Shown piece by piece: positions 6,691 to 13,350 of a DNA stretch of 13,350 nucleotides (positions within the stretch are counted from its first letter, which is position 1; every line of letters begins with the position of its first letter). Position numbers and translations under genes: made by a program. Under the pieces are notes generated by a model that had not been told where the DNA came from, searched no databases, and was given only the letters and a program-made list of their open reading frames with translations. This stretch comes from an uncultured Rhizobiaceae group bacterium (lineage in GTDB: Bacteria; Pseudomonadota; Alphaproteobacteria; Rhizobiales; Rhizobiaceae). The stretch lies in assembly GCA_938009335.1 (NCBI GenBank), contig CALLHT010000137.1, positions 1-13,350 of the forward strand, written 5' to 3'.

Positions 6691-7824
6691 ATGCCTGCCC
6701 TTCGCAACGATGTCGATCCCGATGGCCTTCTGGAATATTCTGTTGTTTTCACAGACCGTTCTCTCAACCATATGTCTCAGGAATTTCAGGGTGTGATGCG
6801 TGATATCTCCTCCGCCATGAAAGAAGTCTACAATGCAGAAGGTGTGGCACTTATTCCCGGTGGCGGCACGTTTGGCATGGAAGCAGTTGCACGCCAATTT
6901 GCCACTGACAAAAATACGATGATCGTACGCAACGGCTGGTTCTCTTATCGCTGGACTCAAATTTTTGATGCATGCAACATGCCTGCAACTTCTACGTTGA
7001 TGAAGGCGCAACGCGGTATGGACAACACCCAGGCCCCGTTTGCTCCAACGGCGATTGAAGACCTTGTTCAACGCATTCGAGAGGAAAAACCTGATGTGGT
7101 GTTTGCACCGCATGTGGAAACTTCTGCCGGCATGATGTTGCCGGATAGTTACATCAAAGCAGCTGCAGATGCAGTTCATGAACATGGTGGCCTGTTTGTT
7201 CTCGATTGCATTGCATCGGGTTGTATCTGGGTCGACATGAAAGCCTGCGGCGTGGATGTGTTGATCAGCGCGCCCCAAAAAGGCTGGTCGGCATCGCCAG
7301 CCGCAGGCATTGTCATGCTGAGCGAGAAAGCGTTGGAAGTGATGGCTGATACGCAAAGTACATCTTTCGCATGCGATCTGAAAAAGTGGCATGACATCAT
7401 GCTGGCTTATGAAAACGGCGGCCATGCCTATCATGCAACAATGCCCACCGATGCACTTAAACGTTTCCGCGATATTGTGATGGAAACCAAGGAATACGGC
7501 TTCTCTAGGGTAAAGGAAAACCAGTTTGAGCTCGGCTCCCGGATTCGTACATCGCTTGAAGGTACCGGATTTAAAAGTGTTGCTGCTGAAGGCTTCCATG
7601 CGCCGGGTGTTGTGGTCAGCTACACGGATGATCCAGATATTCAAAATGGCAAGAAATTCGCAGCAAATGGCATGCAGATTGCCGCTGGTGTTCCACTGAT
7701 GTGTGATGAAGGCGAAGATTATAAATCTTTCCGAATTGGCCTATTCGGTATTGATAAGCTGCAAGATGTTGATGGTGCTGTGGAACGGTTTGACGCCGTC
7801 TTGGAGAAAGTGCTGGCTGCGTAA
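6691..7824 (+). CDS. Class V PLP-dependent aminotransferase (alanine-glyoxylate / serine-pyruvate type)
   Basis: 377-aa cytoplasmic fold-type I PLP enzyme. Visible features in order are the small-domain start FTDRSLNHMSQEFQ, the cofactor phosphate region PGGGTFGMEA (56-64), HVETSAGMMLP, the pyridine-binding aspartate D172 in VLDCIASG, and the Schiff-base lysine K197 in SAPQKGWSASPA. The C-terminal domain ends SFRIGLFGIDKLQDVDGAVERF, typical of the alanine-glyoxylate/serine-pyruvate branch. The amino donor and acceptor cannot be read from sequence. GGAG lies six bases before the ATG. It stands as its own transcription unit, with a terminator on each side. Its position after glnK-amtB hints at nitrogen metabolism, but no partner enzyme is adjacent. 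Confidence 0.88.
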   Translation: MPALRNDVDPDGLLEYSVVFTDRSLNHMSQEFQGVMRDISSAMKEVYNAEGVALIPGGGTFGMEAVARQFATDKNTMIVRNGWFSYRWTQIFDACNMPATSTLMKAQRGMDNTQAPFAPTAIEDLVQRIREEKPDVVFAPHVETSAGMMLPDSYIKAAADAVHEHGGLFVLDCIASGCIWVDMKACGVDVLISAPQKGWSASPAAGIVMLSEKALEVMADTQSTSFACDLKKWHDIMLAYENGGHAYHATMPTDALKRFRDIVMETKEYGFSRVKENQFELGSRIRTSLEGTGFKSVAAEGFHAPGVVVSYTDDPDIQNGKKFAANGMQIAAGVPLMCDEGEDYKSFRIGLFGIDKLQDVDGAVERFDAVLEKVLAA

Positions 7825-7852
7825 CCATCAAACCAAGCCAAATATGCTGTAT

Positions 7853-7886
7853 AAAACCGTTCCTTGTCTGGCAAGGGGTGGTTTTT
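7853..7886 (+). terminator. Intrinsic terminator after the aminotransferase gene
   Basis: Long stem of about 14 bp: AAAACC (7853-7858) pairs with GGTTTT (7880-7885), three G-U pairs bridge, and CCTTG (7862-7866) pairs with CAAGG (7872-7876) around a TCTGG loop. The 3' arm ends in five T. It lies 28 nt after the stop codon. Confidence 0.82.
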
Positions 7887-7953
7887 AATCACCTAACCAC
7901 AACGTGAGATTTCTTGTGCTGTAAAGCCGTTTTGTTTTGCGTAACATGTGGAC

Positions 7954-9309
7954 ATGTTCAGAACGATTGCATCTCTAATATTCTTGGCTTTTGCGACATT
8001 ACCCGCTCGTGCAGAGGTGGATATCGCAAAGCTCAGCCGTCAGGTTTTCACCGTTCAGGGGGAGGAGAAACGCGCGGTTGTTGAAAAGCTCGTAGCGCTC
8101 GACGACAAGAGCCTGATCCCGACCTTTGTGCTTGCCATGCGCTGGACCCGCAACAATGTTTATGTGGGTGATGCCCTCTCAAAACTTGCAGGCACACGAC
8201 TGTATGATTGGCATGAAGCTTATGTCTGGCAGGAGCAGCATCCGGATATTGTTCCGCATGAGAGCTTTCGTGAGATAAAGCTCTGGCTGCTTGGCAATAC
8301 GGACAAGAAATTTCTCGGTCTTTTCAAAGCTCCTTATGGCAATCGAGATCGGATGAAAATCCGTTTGGAGGAAATCGCGTGGGGTGGTGCGCTATTTGAT
8401 AAAATCCCGCCGCTCGACAACCCGCGCATGATTTCATCCACTTTTGCCAAATATCTCAAGCCGGATGATCTGGTGTTTGGGGTGGAGATTAATGGCGATG
8501 CGCGCGCTTACCCGCTGCGTATTATGGGGTGGCATGAAATGTTCAATGACGTGATTGGCGGCGTGCCGGTAGCGCTTGCCTATTGCACATTATGTGGCGC
8601 CGGAATTTTGTTCGATACGCAGATTGAAGGAGATGCCGGACCGCTGGTTTTCGGATCTACGGGGCTGCTCTATCGCTCCAACAAGCTGATGTTTGACAGG
8701 AAAACCAATAGCGTTTGGAATCAGTTCACAGGGGAACCCGTGATCGGGCCTATGGTCGACAAAGGCGTTAAACTGAAAATCCGCCCGGTCACCATCACCA
8801 CGTGGGAGAGTTGGGAAAAGGAACATCCTAAATCCAAAGTGCTCTCTCTTAATACAGGCTATTTCCGAAATTACGATTCAGGCCATGTTTATCGCGAGTA
8901 TTTTGCATCGCCCGACCTCATGTTCCCGGCTGCGGTGGGTGATGAAAGTAAAGTGGTTCGCAAAGATTATGTGTTTGGAATTCGACATTTAGGGGCAGCA
9001 AAAGCCTGGCCATTGGATGCGTTCAAAAACAAACAAGTCATCAATGACCGTGTAGGCTTGATGGATGTTGTGTTGATAGGGGATGCAAAAACCAGAACTG
9101 TCCGCGCCTATGAACGAGCGAAGAATGAAAGCTTCGTTGCGCTTCCTGACGGGATAGTTTCATCGCAAGGTGTCCGCTGGCGCGTAACCGAGAATTTTCT
9201 TGTTTCGGAAGATGGTAAAACACGTCGACCCCGCGTTGCCGGGCATATTTCTTACTGGTTTGCTTGGGACAATTATCTGGGCGTGAAAAGCGAGTTATAT
9301 TTACCTTAG
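7954..9309 (+). CDS. Exported DUF3179 domain-containing protein
   Basis: 451-aa protein with an N-terminal signal peptide (MFRTIASLIFLAFATLPARA, cleavage probably after residue 20), so it is predicted to act in the periplasm. The body from about residue 150 matches the DUF3179 pattern: the stretch DLVFGVEINGDARAYPLRIM followed by GWHEMFND, VALAYCTLCGAGILFD with a Cys-x2-Cys pair, STGLLYRSNKLMFDR, SVWNQFTGEPVIGP and LSLNTGYFRNYD. The C-terminal part again shows a DUF3179-like layout with FGIRHLGAAKAWPLDAF. The biochemical function of this family is unknown; the CxxC could bind a metal or form a disulfide. ATG at 7954 is chosen because the signal peptide begins there; an in-frame GTG at 7948 is possible and neither has a good ribosome site. 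It follows a terminator, so it has its own promoter. Confidence 0.82.
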   Translation: MFRTIASLIFLAFATLPARAEVDIAKLSRQVFTVQGEEKRAVVEKLVALDDKSLIPTFVLAMRWTRNNVYVGDALSKLAGTRLYDWHEAYVWQEQHPDIVPHESFREIKLWLLGNTDKKFLGLFKAPYGNRDRMKIRLEEIAWGGALFDKIPPLDNPRMISSTFAKYLKPDDLVFGVEINGDARAYPLRIMGWHEMFNDVIGGVPVALAYCTLCGAGILFDTQIEGDAGPLVFGSTGLLYRSNKLMFDRKTNSVWNQFTGEPVIGPMVDKGVKLKIRPVTITTWESWEKEHPKSKVLSLNTGYFRNYDSGHVYREYFASPDLMFPAAVGDESKVVRKDYVFGIRHLGAAKAWPLDAFKNKQVINDRVGLMDVVLIGDAKTRTVRAYERAKNESFVALPDGIVSSQGVRWRVTENFLVSEDGKTRRPRVAGHISYWFAWDNYLGVKSELYLP

Positions 9310-9386
9310 AGTTTACGGCCGATGTTTAAGGTTGCGTTCGTGCCGCCGTCCGATACGGTACATGATAGCGTGATGGGGAGGAAATC

Positions 9387-9815
9387 ATGACCGGGTTTAT
9401 TTGCAAACGATATGCGCTCTATGTGCTTGCGGCTATGGTGATCAGCGTTGGTATCGGCTTTCTGCTTGATACGTTTGGCGCAGAAATGCCGCGTGGTGTC
9501 CCGCTTGTGATCACGACCATGATACCAGCCATGTGGGCAGGTAGTACGTGGTATAAGGAAACCAACGAGGTTCCTGAATCAAGTCTGTCTTGGAGTATGG
9601 CTTTACGCTTCACCGGAATTCAGTTCGTTTTTAGCATAATTCTGATCGGATTTTTCTTGGTGGCATTTCCTGAAACACTTACCATCATTTCTGGTGGCAT
9701 TGCGGGATTATTATTCGGGGCTTTCATATTTGCGGCATTGTTGATTCTATTGATCAGCCGTTTTTTCTTCCCCTTTGGAGCGAAACAAGCAGCCAAAGTG
9801 GCAAACAGAGCCTAA
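9387..9815 (+). CDS. Small membrane protein, resembles ABZJ_00895 family
   Basis: 142-aa integral membrane protein of unknown function. Four hydrophobic segments are visible at about residues 10-28, 38-53, 72-96 and 100-126, with a short polar loop WYKETNEVPESSLSW between the second and third, and a basic C-terminal end (FGAKQAAKVANRA). Size and layout recall the ABZJ_00895-type membrane proteins, a family of unknown role; this is a resemblance by eye. A strong GGAGGA site lies four bases before the ATG. It is 77 nt after the DUF3179 gene and could be co-transcribed with it. Its TAA stop overlaps the stop of convergent nudC by 4 bp. Confidence 0.72.
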   Translation: MTGFICKRYALYVLAAMVISVGIGFLLDTFGAEMPRGVPLVITTMIPAMWAGSTWYKETNEVPESSLSWSMALRFTGIQFVFSIILIGFFLVAFPETLTIISGGIAGLLFGAFIFAALLILLISRFFFPFGAKQAAKVANRA

Positions 9816-10747
9816 CCCTCAGCCCAGTGTCTTATCAATGCCGACGAGATCGCCTTGTTGGGCGGGCAGATGAAGCCATCAGGGTGCTCTTCGCGGATCA
9901 TCAGCTTGACTTCTTCGCGGGTAAACCAGCGACAATCTTCAAGCTCGGACTCATCCATATTGATTTCGTTTGAGGTAACTTCCCCATATAAACCAAGCAT
10001 AAGGGAATGCGGAAAGGGCCAAGGCTGGCTCGCGTGATATTTTACGCGACCCACATGCACGCCGCTTTCCTCAAAGGTTTCGCGACGCATGGCATCTTCC
10101 ATCGTTTCGCCCGGTTCCACAAAGCCTGCGAGGGTGGAGAACCAGCCAGGCGGAAAATGCGGACTGCGGCCCATAACGCACCGCTCACCCTGAATAGGAA
10201 GCATGATCACAACCGGGTCCGTACGAGGGAAAATCCGATGATCGCAGTTTGGGCAATCACGGCGATAGCCGCCAATCTTGCTTTCAGACGCAGTGCCACA
10301 TTTGCCGCAAAAACGATTGGTTGCATTCCAATAGAGCATGGAGCTGGCTTGCGCGATGGCCCCTGCATCTTCTTCACCAACGGAGCCAGAGTACAAGAGA
10401 CTACGCAGATCATAACTGGTCCAGGGTTCCTCAAGGGTTTCTGTATCAACCTTGCAAGGAACCGCAATCCGCGCGCCATCGTTTGCATCACCGAGTAAGA
10501 TTGCTTTCTCATATTGCGGATCAAATGCTTCAACGGCGCTCTTTTTAAAAAGCACGTCTGTCTTATCGGCTTTATGCAAGATCACACGCCCACGCGAGAA
10601 GATGAAATATCGCGTCGTGTCGGCACTTAGCGCTTCTTGGATCGTTTCTTCGCTGCGGTTCTCGGCATCCCTGATCAAACGATTGTTGGAAAACCCGACC
10701 AATGAGCTTGGTTCGGGCGAGGGAAGCCTATCAAAATCAATAGTCAT
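9812..10747 (-). CDS. nudC: NAD+/NADH diphosphatase NudC (Nudix, zinc ribbon)
   Basis: NudC cleaves NADH and NAD+ to NMN(H) and AMP and, in E. coli, removes NAD caps from RNA 5' ends. The 311-aa product has the family order. After a variable N-terminal domain comes a zinc ribbon with C147, C150, C165 and C168 (CGKCG and CPNC). Then comes a complete Nudix box (residues 208-230, starting GFVEPGE and ending RETFEESGV), where E223, E226 and E227 bind metal. The NudC-specific array SQPWPFPHS follows (240-248). The start overlaps the end of the upstream HIT gene by 11 bp, so translation is probably coupled. The stop codon overlaps that of the convergent membrane-protein gene. Confidence 0.95.
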   Translation of the reverse strand: MTIDFDRLPSPEPSSLVGFSNNRLIRDAENRSEETIQEALSADTTRYFIFSRGRVILHKADKTDVLFKKSAVEAFDPQYEKAILLGDANDGARIAVPCKVDTETLEEPWTSYDLRSLLYSGSVGEEDAGAIAQASSMLYWNATNRFCGKCGTASESKIGGYRRDCPNCDHRIFPRTDPVVIMLPIQGERCVMGRSPHFPPGWFSTLAGFVEPGETMEDAMRRETFEESGVHVGRVKYHASQPWPFPHSLMLGLYGEVTSNEINMDESELEDCRWFTREEVKLMIREEHPDGFICPPNKAISSALIRHWAEG

Positions 10748-11159
10748 TTAATGCTTCCAGATCCAAATGTTCTCGCAAAACCTCAATGATCTGCAGCGCG
10801 GCATCTTCGTTGTACGGAACTTTATTGCCATGTCCCCAGACCGGGTTTGGCCAGTTCTCATCTTCTTCGTTACGTGCCACGATGTGAATGTGCAGTTGAT
10901 CCACGACATTGCCAAGACTGGCGATGTTGACCTTCTTGCAGGAAGACATGCCCTTCAAGACAGCCGCCACATTGGCAATTTCAAAATCAATGTCTTGGCG
11001 TTGATCTGTATGAAGCTCATGCCATTCCACAGCATCTTCAATACGGGGTGAAAGAATCAGCCAGAACCAACGGCTATCATTCATTAGCAGTAGATCTGAA
11101 GTGCCGAGCGATCCTACATGGATCGTGTCACCGGCGAGGCGTGGGTCTAGTTCATACAT
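10737..11159 (-). CDS. HIT-family nucleotide hydrolase
   Basis: 140-aa cytoplasmic protein of the histidine-triad superfamily, which hydrolyses nucleoside phosphoramidates or dinucleoside polyphosphates such as Ap4A. Features are FWLILSPRIEDAVEWHEL near residues 32-49 and the triad region VVDQLHIHIVARNEEDENWP (85-104). The usual H-x-H-x-H-x-x motif reads Q88-x-H90-x-H92 here, so the first histidine is Gln, a form I recall as normal in this alphaproteobacterial subgroup; the nucleophilic central-type histidine pair is kept. The PVWGHG motif closes the core. I chose the start MYELDPRLAG; the frame stays open upstream to 11321 but that extension crosses the promoter region and the start of the FAD gene. 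GGAAAC lies about 10 nt before the ATG. It overlaps nudC by 11 bp as an operon. Confidence 0.85.
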   Translation of the reverse strand: MYELDPRLAGDTIHVGSLGTSDLLLMNDSRWFWLILSPRIEDAVEWHELHTDQRQDIDFEIANVAAVLKGMSSCKKVNIASLGNVVDQLHIHIVARNEEDENWPNPVWGHGNKVPYNEDAALQIIEVLREHLDLEALNDY

Positions 11160-11178
11160 CGTGTTCAAGTTTCCAATT

Positions 11179-11207
11179 TTGTGGTTGGCCAGATTGCCCT
11201 GTATATA
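11179..11207 (+). promoter_or_regulatory. Putative promoter for the FAD oxidoreductase operon
   Basis: TTGTGG (11179-11184) and TATATA (11202-11207) are spaced by 17 bp. Transcription would start near 11214, inside the 18-bp palindrome at 11212-11229, leaving a leader of about 78 nt. TATATA reads the same on both strands, so it could also serve the divergent HIT gene, but no good minus-strand -35 is seen. Confidence 0.35.
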
Positions 11208-11211
11208 GGTC

Positions 11212-11229
11212 CAAACTTGAAAAAGTTTG
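11212..11229. promoter_or_regulatory. 18-bp palindrome, likely operator
   Basis: CAAACTT (11212-11218) and AAGTTTG (11223-11229) form a perfect dyad around GAAA. It is placed in the divergent gap between the HIT and FAD oxidoreductase genes, about 62 bp before the FAD start and immediately downstream of a candidate -10 box. An inverted copy of its half plus spacer, TTCAAGTTT (11164-11172), lies 40 bp away next to the HIT start. No T-run follows, so a terminator is unlikely. The cognate regulator is not in the window. Confidence 0.5.
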
Positions 11230-11291
11230 ACCCCTCTTAGCGATGGTTCTACCACTTTGTAAATCGGCAAAAATGCTTTGGAGGGTATTTC

Positions 11292-12515
11292 GTGGCTGCA
11301 AATTTTCAATCGCCTCAACAAAAGTCTTATGATGTCGTCATAGTTGGGGGCGCCATGTATGGCTCATCGGTTGCGTGGTGGCTTTCCCGCAATCCGGATT
11401 TTGATGGATCTATCTTGGTAGTAGAGCGTGATCCCAGTTATGAATTTTCATCCACAGCGCATACCAATTCATGCATTCGCCAGCAATTCTCAGCTGAAGT
11501 GAATGTCAAAGTTTCACAGTTTGGTGCAGAATTCATCAAGAATTTTCGCGAGTTTATGGCAGATGATGAGGCGCCTGAAATCATCTTGCAAAACTATGGC
11601 TACATGTATCTGGCGGGGGATGAAGCTTTTGCGGAAACGCTAAAAGAATCTCAGGCCATTCAAGAAAAACTTGGTTCCGGCACGCGCCACATGAGCGCAG
11701 CAGAAATCAAGGCCGATTATCCATTCTATAATGTGGATGATATTGTTGCGGGCAATCATAACCTGATTGATGAAGGTTATTTCGATGGTGGCACAATTTT
11801 TGATTGGTGGCGCAAGAAGGCACGCGCAAACGGTGCAGAATATTGCGCCAATGAAGTTGTGGCGATGGGATTGAACGCAACCGGCTCTGCGGTTGAAACG
11901 ATTACGCTAAGCACAGGCGATGTGATTTCCTGCGGCAAGGTAATTAACTGTTCTGGGCCTCGGGCAGTCGAAACTTCCCGAATGGCGGGCATCGAAATTC
12001 CGGTAGAACCCCGCCGGCGTTACACATTCATCTTTGACGCAGAGCAGCCTTTGGACCGTGATCTGCCATTGACCATCGACCCTTCGGGCGTACACATGCG
12101 CACCGATGGTCAATACTATCTGGCGGGTTGTCCACCCTCAATCAGCGGAGCTGATGATCCGGCAGTTGCCTATGATGATTTCGAGATCGATCATTCACTG
12201 TGGGAAAATTATATCTGGCCGATTATTGCAACGCGTATTCCCCAGTTTGAAGCGATCAAGCTGACCAATACCTGGGTCGGCCATTATGCATTCAATACGT
12301 TTGACCAAAATGCCATTATTGGCGCGCATACAAAGGTTGAGAATTTCATTTTTGTAAATGGCTTCTCCGGTCATGGTTTACAACAATCCCCTGCCATGGG
12401 GCGCGGTGTTGCTGAACTCATTGCCTATGGCGAATATCGCTCCCTTGATCTTTCACCCTTCGGATATGAGCGGATCGAGACACAAACCAAATTCGTAGAA
12501 AAGGCAGTTATCTAA
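11292..12515 (+). CDS. FAD-dependent oxidoreductase (DAO family)
   Basis: 407-aa flavoenzyme of the D-amino-acid oxidase/sarcosine oxidase superfamily, which oxidises amines or related substrates. The N-terminal dinucleotide fold reads YDVVIVGGAMYGSSVAWWL (13-31), followed by an acidic residue at the end of strand two (E45 in VVERD). Then come STAHTNSCIRQQFSAE, the substrate-domain segment LIDEGYFDGGTIFDWWRKKA, the second FAD contact VINCSGPRA, and the C-terminal FAD motif FVNGFSGHGLQQSPAMGRGV. Ala replaces the third Gly of the usual GxGxxG motif, as I recall from FOXRED1-like alphaproteobacterial proteins. The substrate is unknown. The start is GTG, supported by GGAGGG six bases upstream. 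It is the first gene of an operon, joined to the next gene by TAATG. Confidence 0.87.
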   Translation: MAANFQSPQQKSYDVVIVGGAMYGSSVAWWLSRNPDFDGSILVVERDPSYEFSSTAHTNSCIRQQFSAEVNVKVSQFGAEFIKNFREFMADDEAPEIILQNYGYMYLAGDEAFAETLKESQAIQEKLGSGTRHMSAAEIKADYPFYNVDDIVAGNHNLIDEGYFDGGTIFDWWRKKARANGAEYCANEVVAMGLNATGSAVETITLSTGDVISCGKVINCSGPRAVETSRMAGIEIPVEPRRRYTFIFDAEQPLDRDLPLTIDPSGVHMRTDGQYYLAGCPPSISGADDPAVAYDDFEIDHSLWENYIWPIIATRIPQFEAIKLTNTWVGHYAFNTFDQNAIIGAHTKVENFIFVNGFSGHGLQQSPAMGRGVAELIAYGEYRSLDLSPFGYERIETQTKFVEKAVI

Positions 12516-13350
12516 TGAAACTTGTACTCACTGGTGCCGCAGGACGTCTTGGCTCTTATTTGCGCGAGCCGCTCGCAAAAATGGCCGATAGCCTGATCTC
12601 TACCGATATCGCGGATGACATCGGTAATCTGTATGATGGTGAAACCTATATGCAGGCTGATCTCGCTTCTTTTGACGACATTTATAAGGTTGTTGAAGGT
12701 GCAGATATGGTCATCCACTTTGGTGCATTTGTAGATGAAGGTCCGTTCGAAAAACTCTTAGGGCCAAACTTTGTCGGCTCTTACAACATTTGGGAATCCG
12801 CTTTTAAACATGGTGCGAAACGCGTGATCTATGCAAGCTCTATTCACGCTGTCGGCATGTATCCCAAAAACGAGTTTATTGGCACCGACGTGCCACATCG
12901 TCCTGACACGTTCTATGGATTGGCCAAGTGTTTCACAGAAGACCTCGGCAAAATGTATTGGGAGAAGCGTGGTCTTGAAAGTGTTCACCTGCGCATTCTC
13001 TCCTGCCTCTCCTATGAAGGCGTGAACAATGCGCGCGCACTTGGTTCATGGCTATCCTATGGTGATTTGGTTCAACTGGTTACGCGAGCAATTGATACGC
13101 CGGTTACCGGATTCTCTGTCATCTATGGTGTTTCAAACAATGACCGCGCTCCGGTAGATAATGCCAATGCAAGTTTTCTGGGGTATCGACCGAAGGATAA
13201 TGCGGAGCAATTTGCTGAGGAAGTTCTGGCCAATGAACCCCCTATGGACCCTCAGGATAAAGGCCATATGTGCCATGGCGGGCCGTTTGCATCTATTGCC
13301 TTGGGTGAAGGGGCCGTTGCCAGCATGAATGTCGTCAACGACAAGAAAGA
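12515..13350 (+). CDS. NAD(P)-dependent SDR, uronate dehydrogenase-like (runs off right edge)
   Basis: The 278 visible codons show an extended/atypical short-chain dehydrogenase. The NAD site is TGAAGRLG (residues 6-13), the active site has S108/S109 in YASSIHAVGMYP, and the catalytic pair Y134 and K138 is in FYGLAK. The stretches VIHFGAFVDEGPFEKLL, NFVGSYNIWESAFKHG, CFTEDLGKMYWEK, GVSNND and FLGYRPKDNAEQFA follow uronate dehydrogenase (Udh) closely in order. Udh oxidises glucuronate or galacturonate to aldarolactones. The characterised enzyme is about 265 aa; this one continues past the edge, so it is longer. Because its partner is an amine-oxidase-type flavoenzyme, the true substrate may not be a uronate. 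The ATG shares one base with the preceding stop (TAATG), so the two are translationally coupled. Confidence 0.82.
   Translation, partial: MKLVLTGAAGRLGSYLREPLAKMADSLISTDIADDIGNLYDGETYMQADLASFDDIYKVVEGADMVIHFGAFVDEGPFEKLLGPNFVGSYNIWESAFKHGAKRVIYASSIHAVGMYPKNEFIGTDVPHRPDTFYGLAKCFTEDLGKMYWEKRGLESVHLRILSCLSYEGVNNARALGSWLSYGDLVQLVTRAIDTPVTGFSVIYGVSNNDRAPVDNANASFLGYRPKDNAEQFAEEVLANEPPMDPQDKGHMCHGGPFASIALGEGAVASMNVVNDKK

Noticed and set aside
6388..7644. 418-codon open frame on the minus strand across the end of amtB and the aminotransferase gene
   Set aside because: It is antisense to two well-identified genes and the intervening terminator, has no recognisable domain, and its Cys/His-rich, low-complexity-like composition is typical of a shadow frame.
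11160..11321. Upstream extension of the HIT protein by 54 residues
   Set aside because: It would cover the divergent promoter region and the start of the FAD gene, and HIT proteins of this kind begin near MYELDPRL.
1..13350. Mobile element, CRISPR array, tRNA/rRNA or phage genes
   Set aside because: I saw no direct-repeat arrays, transposase or integrase motifs, terminal repeats or tRNA-like cloverleaf sequence.

Overview
The window reads as ordinary chromosomal DNA of an alphaproteobacterium of roughly balanced base composition. The def-fmt pair with rmuC divergent beside it, a glnK-amtB pair, and a HIT hydrolase feeding into nudC all suggest the Hyphomicrobiales (Rhizobiales) or a near relative. 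The presence of a DgcN-type protein fits a marine or host-associated heterotroph. The taxonomic call rests on gene order and protein style only. I saw no insertion sequence, phage gene, tRNA, rRNA or CRISPR array. Coding density is high, and the longest gene-free gap is 187 bp (4658-4844).

Layout. 1-889 (minus): peptide deformylase def followed 4 nt later by the N-terminal 98 codons of fmt, which runs off the left edge; together they act on the formyl-methionine at protein N-termini. 997-2621 (plus): rmuC, then a PaaI-type hotdog thioesterase. 2723-3730 (plus): a DUF1611/DgcN-family protein, tail to tail with a LysR-type regulator (3743-4657, minus). 4845-6527 (plus): glnK and amtB, the PII signal protein and ammonium channel, closed by a strong intrinsic terminator. 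6691-7824 (plus): a class V aminotransferase with its own terminator. 7954-9309 (plus): an exported DUF3179 protein, then a small four-helix membrane protein (9387-9815) whose stop codon overlaps that of nudC. 9812-11159 (minus): a HIT-family hydrolase and nudC, overlapping by 11 bp. 11292-13350 (plus): an FAD-dependent oxidoreductase joined by a TAATG junction to a uronate-dehydrogenase-like SDR that runs off the right edge.

How the genes work together. The middle of the window leans toward nitrogen and amino-acid metabolism (possible D-amino-acid N-acetylation, ammonium uptake with PII control, an aminotransferase), but these are separate transcription units and no single pathway can be assembled. 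The right-hand FAD oxidoreductase/SDR pair looks like the start of a catabolic operon whose substrate cannot be read from sequence.

The clearest non-coding signals are two adjacent dyads between the LysR gene and glnK, centred about two helical turns apart, the first overlapping a plausible lysR promoter, and an 18-bp palindrome in front of the FAD oxidoreductase operon. I did not find convincing evidence of an entirely new biological system. The best leads are these operators, the apparently solitary dgcN-like gene, the acidic insert in the deformylase, and the uncharacterised oxidoreductase/dehydrogenase operon.
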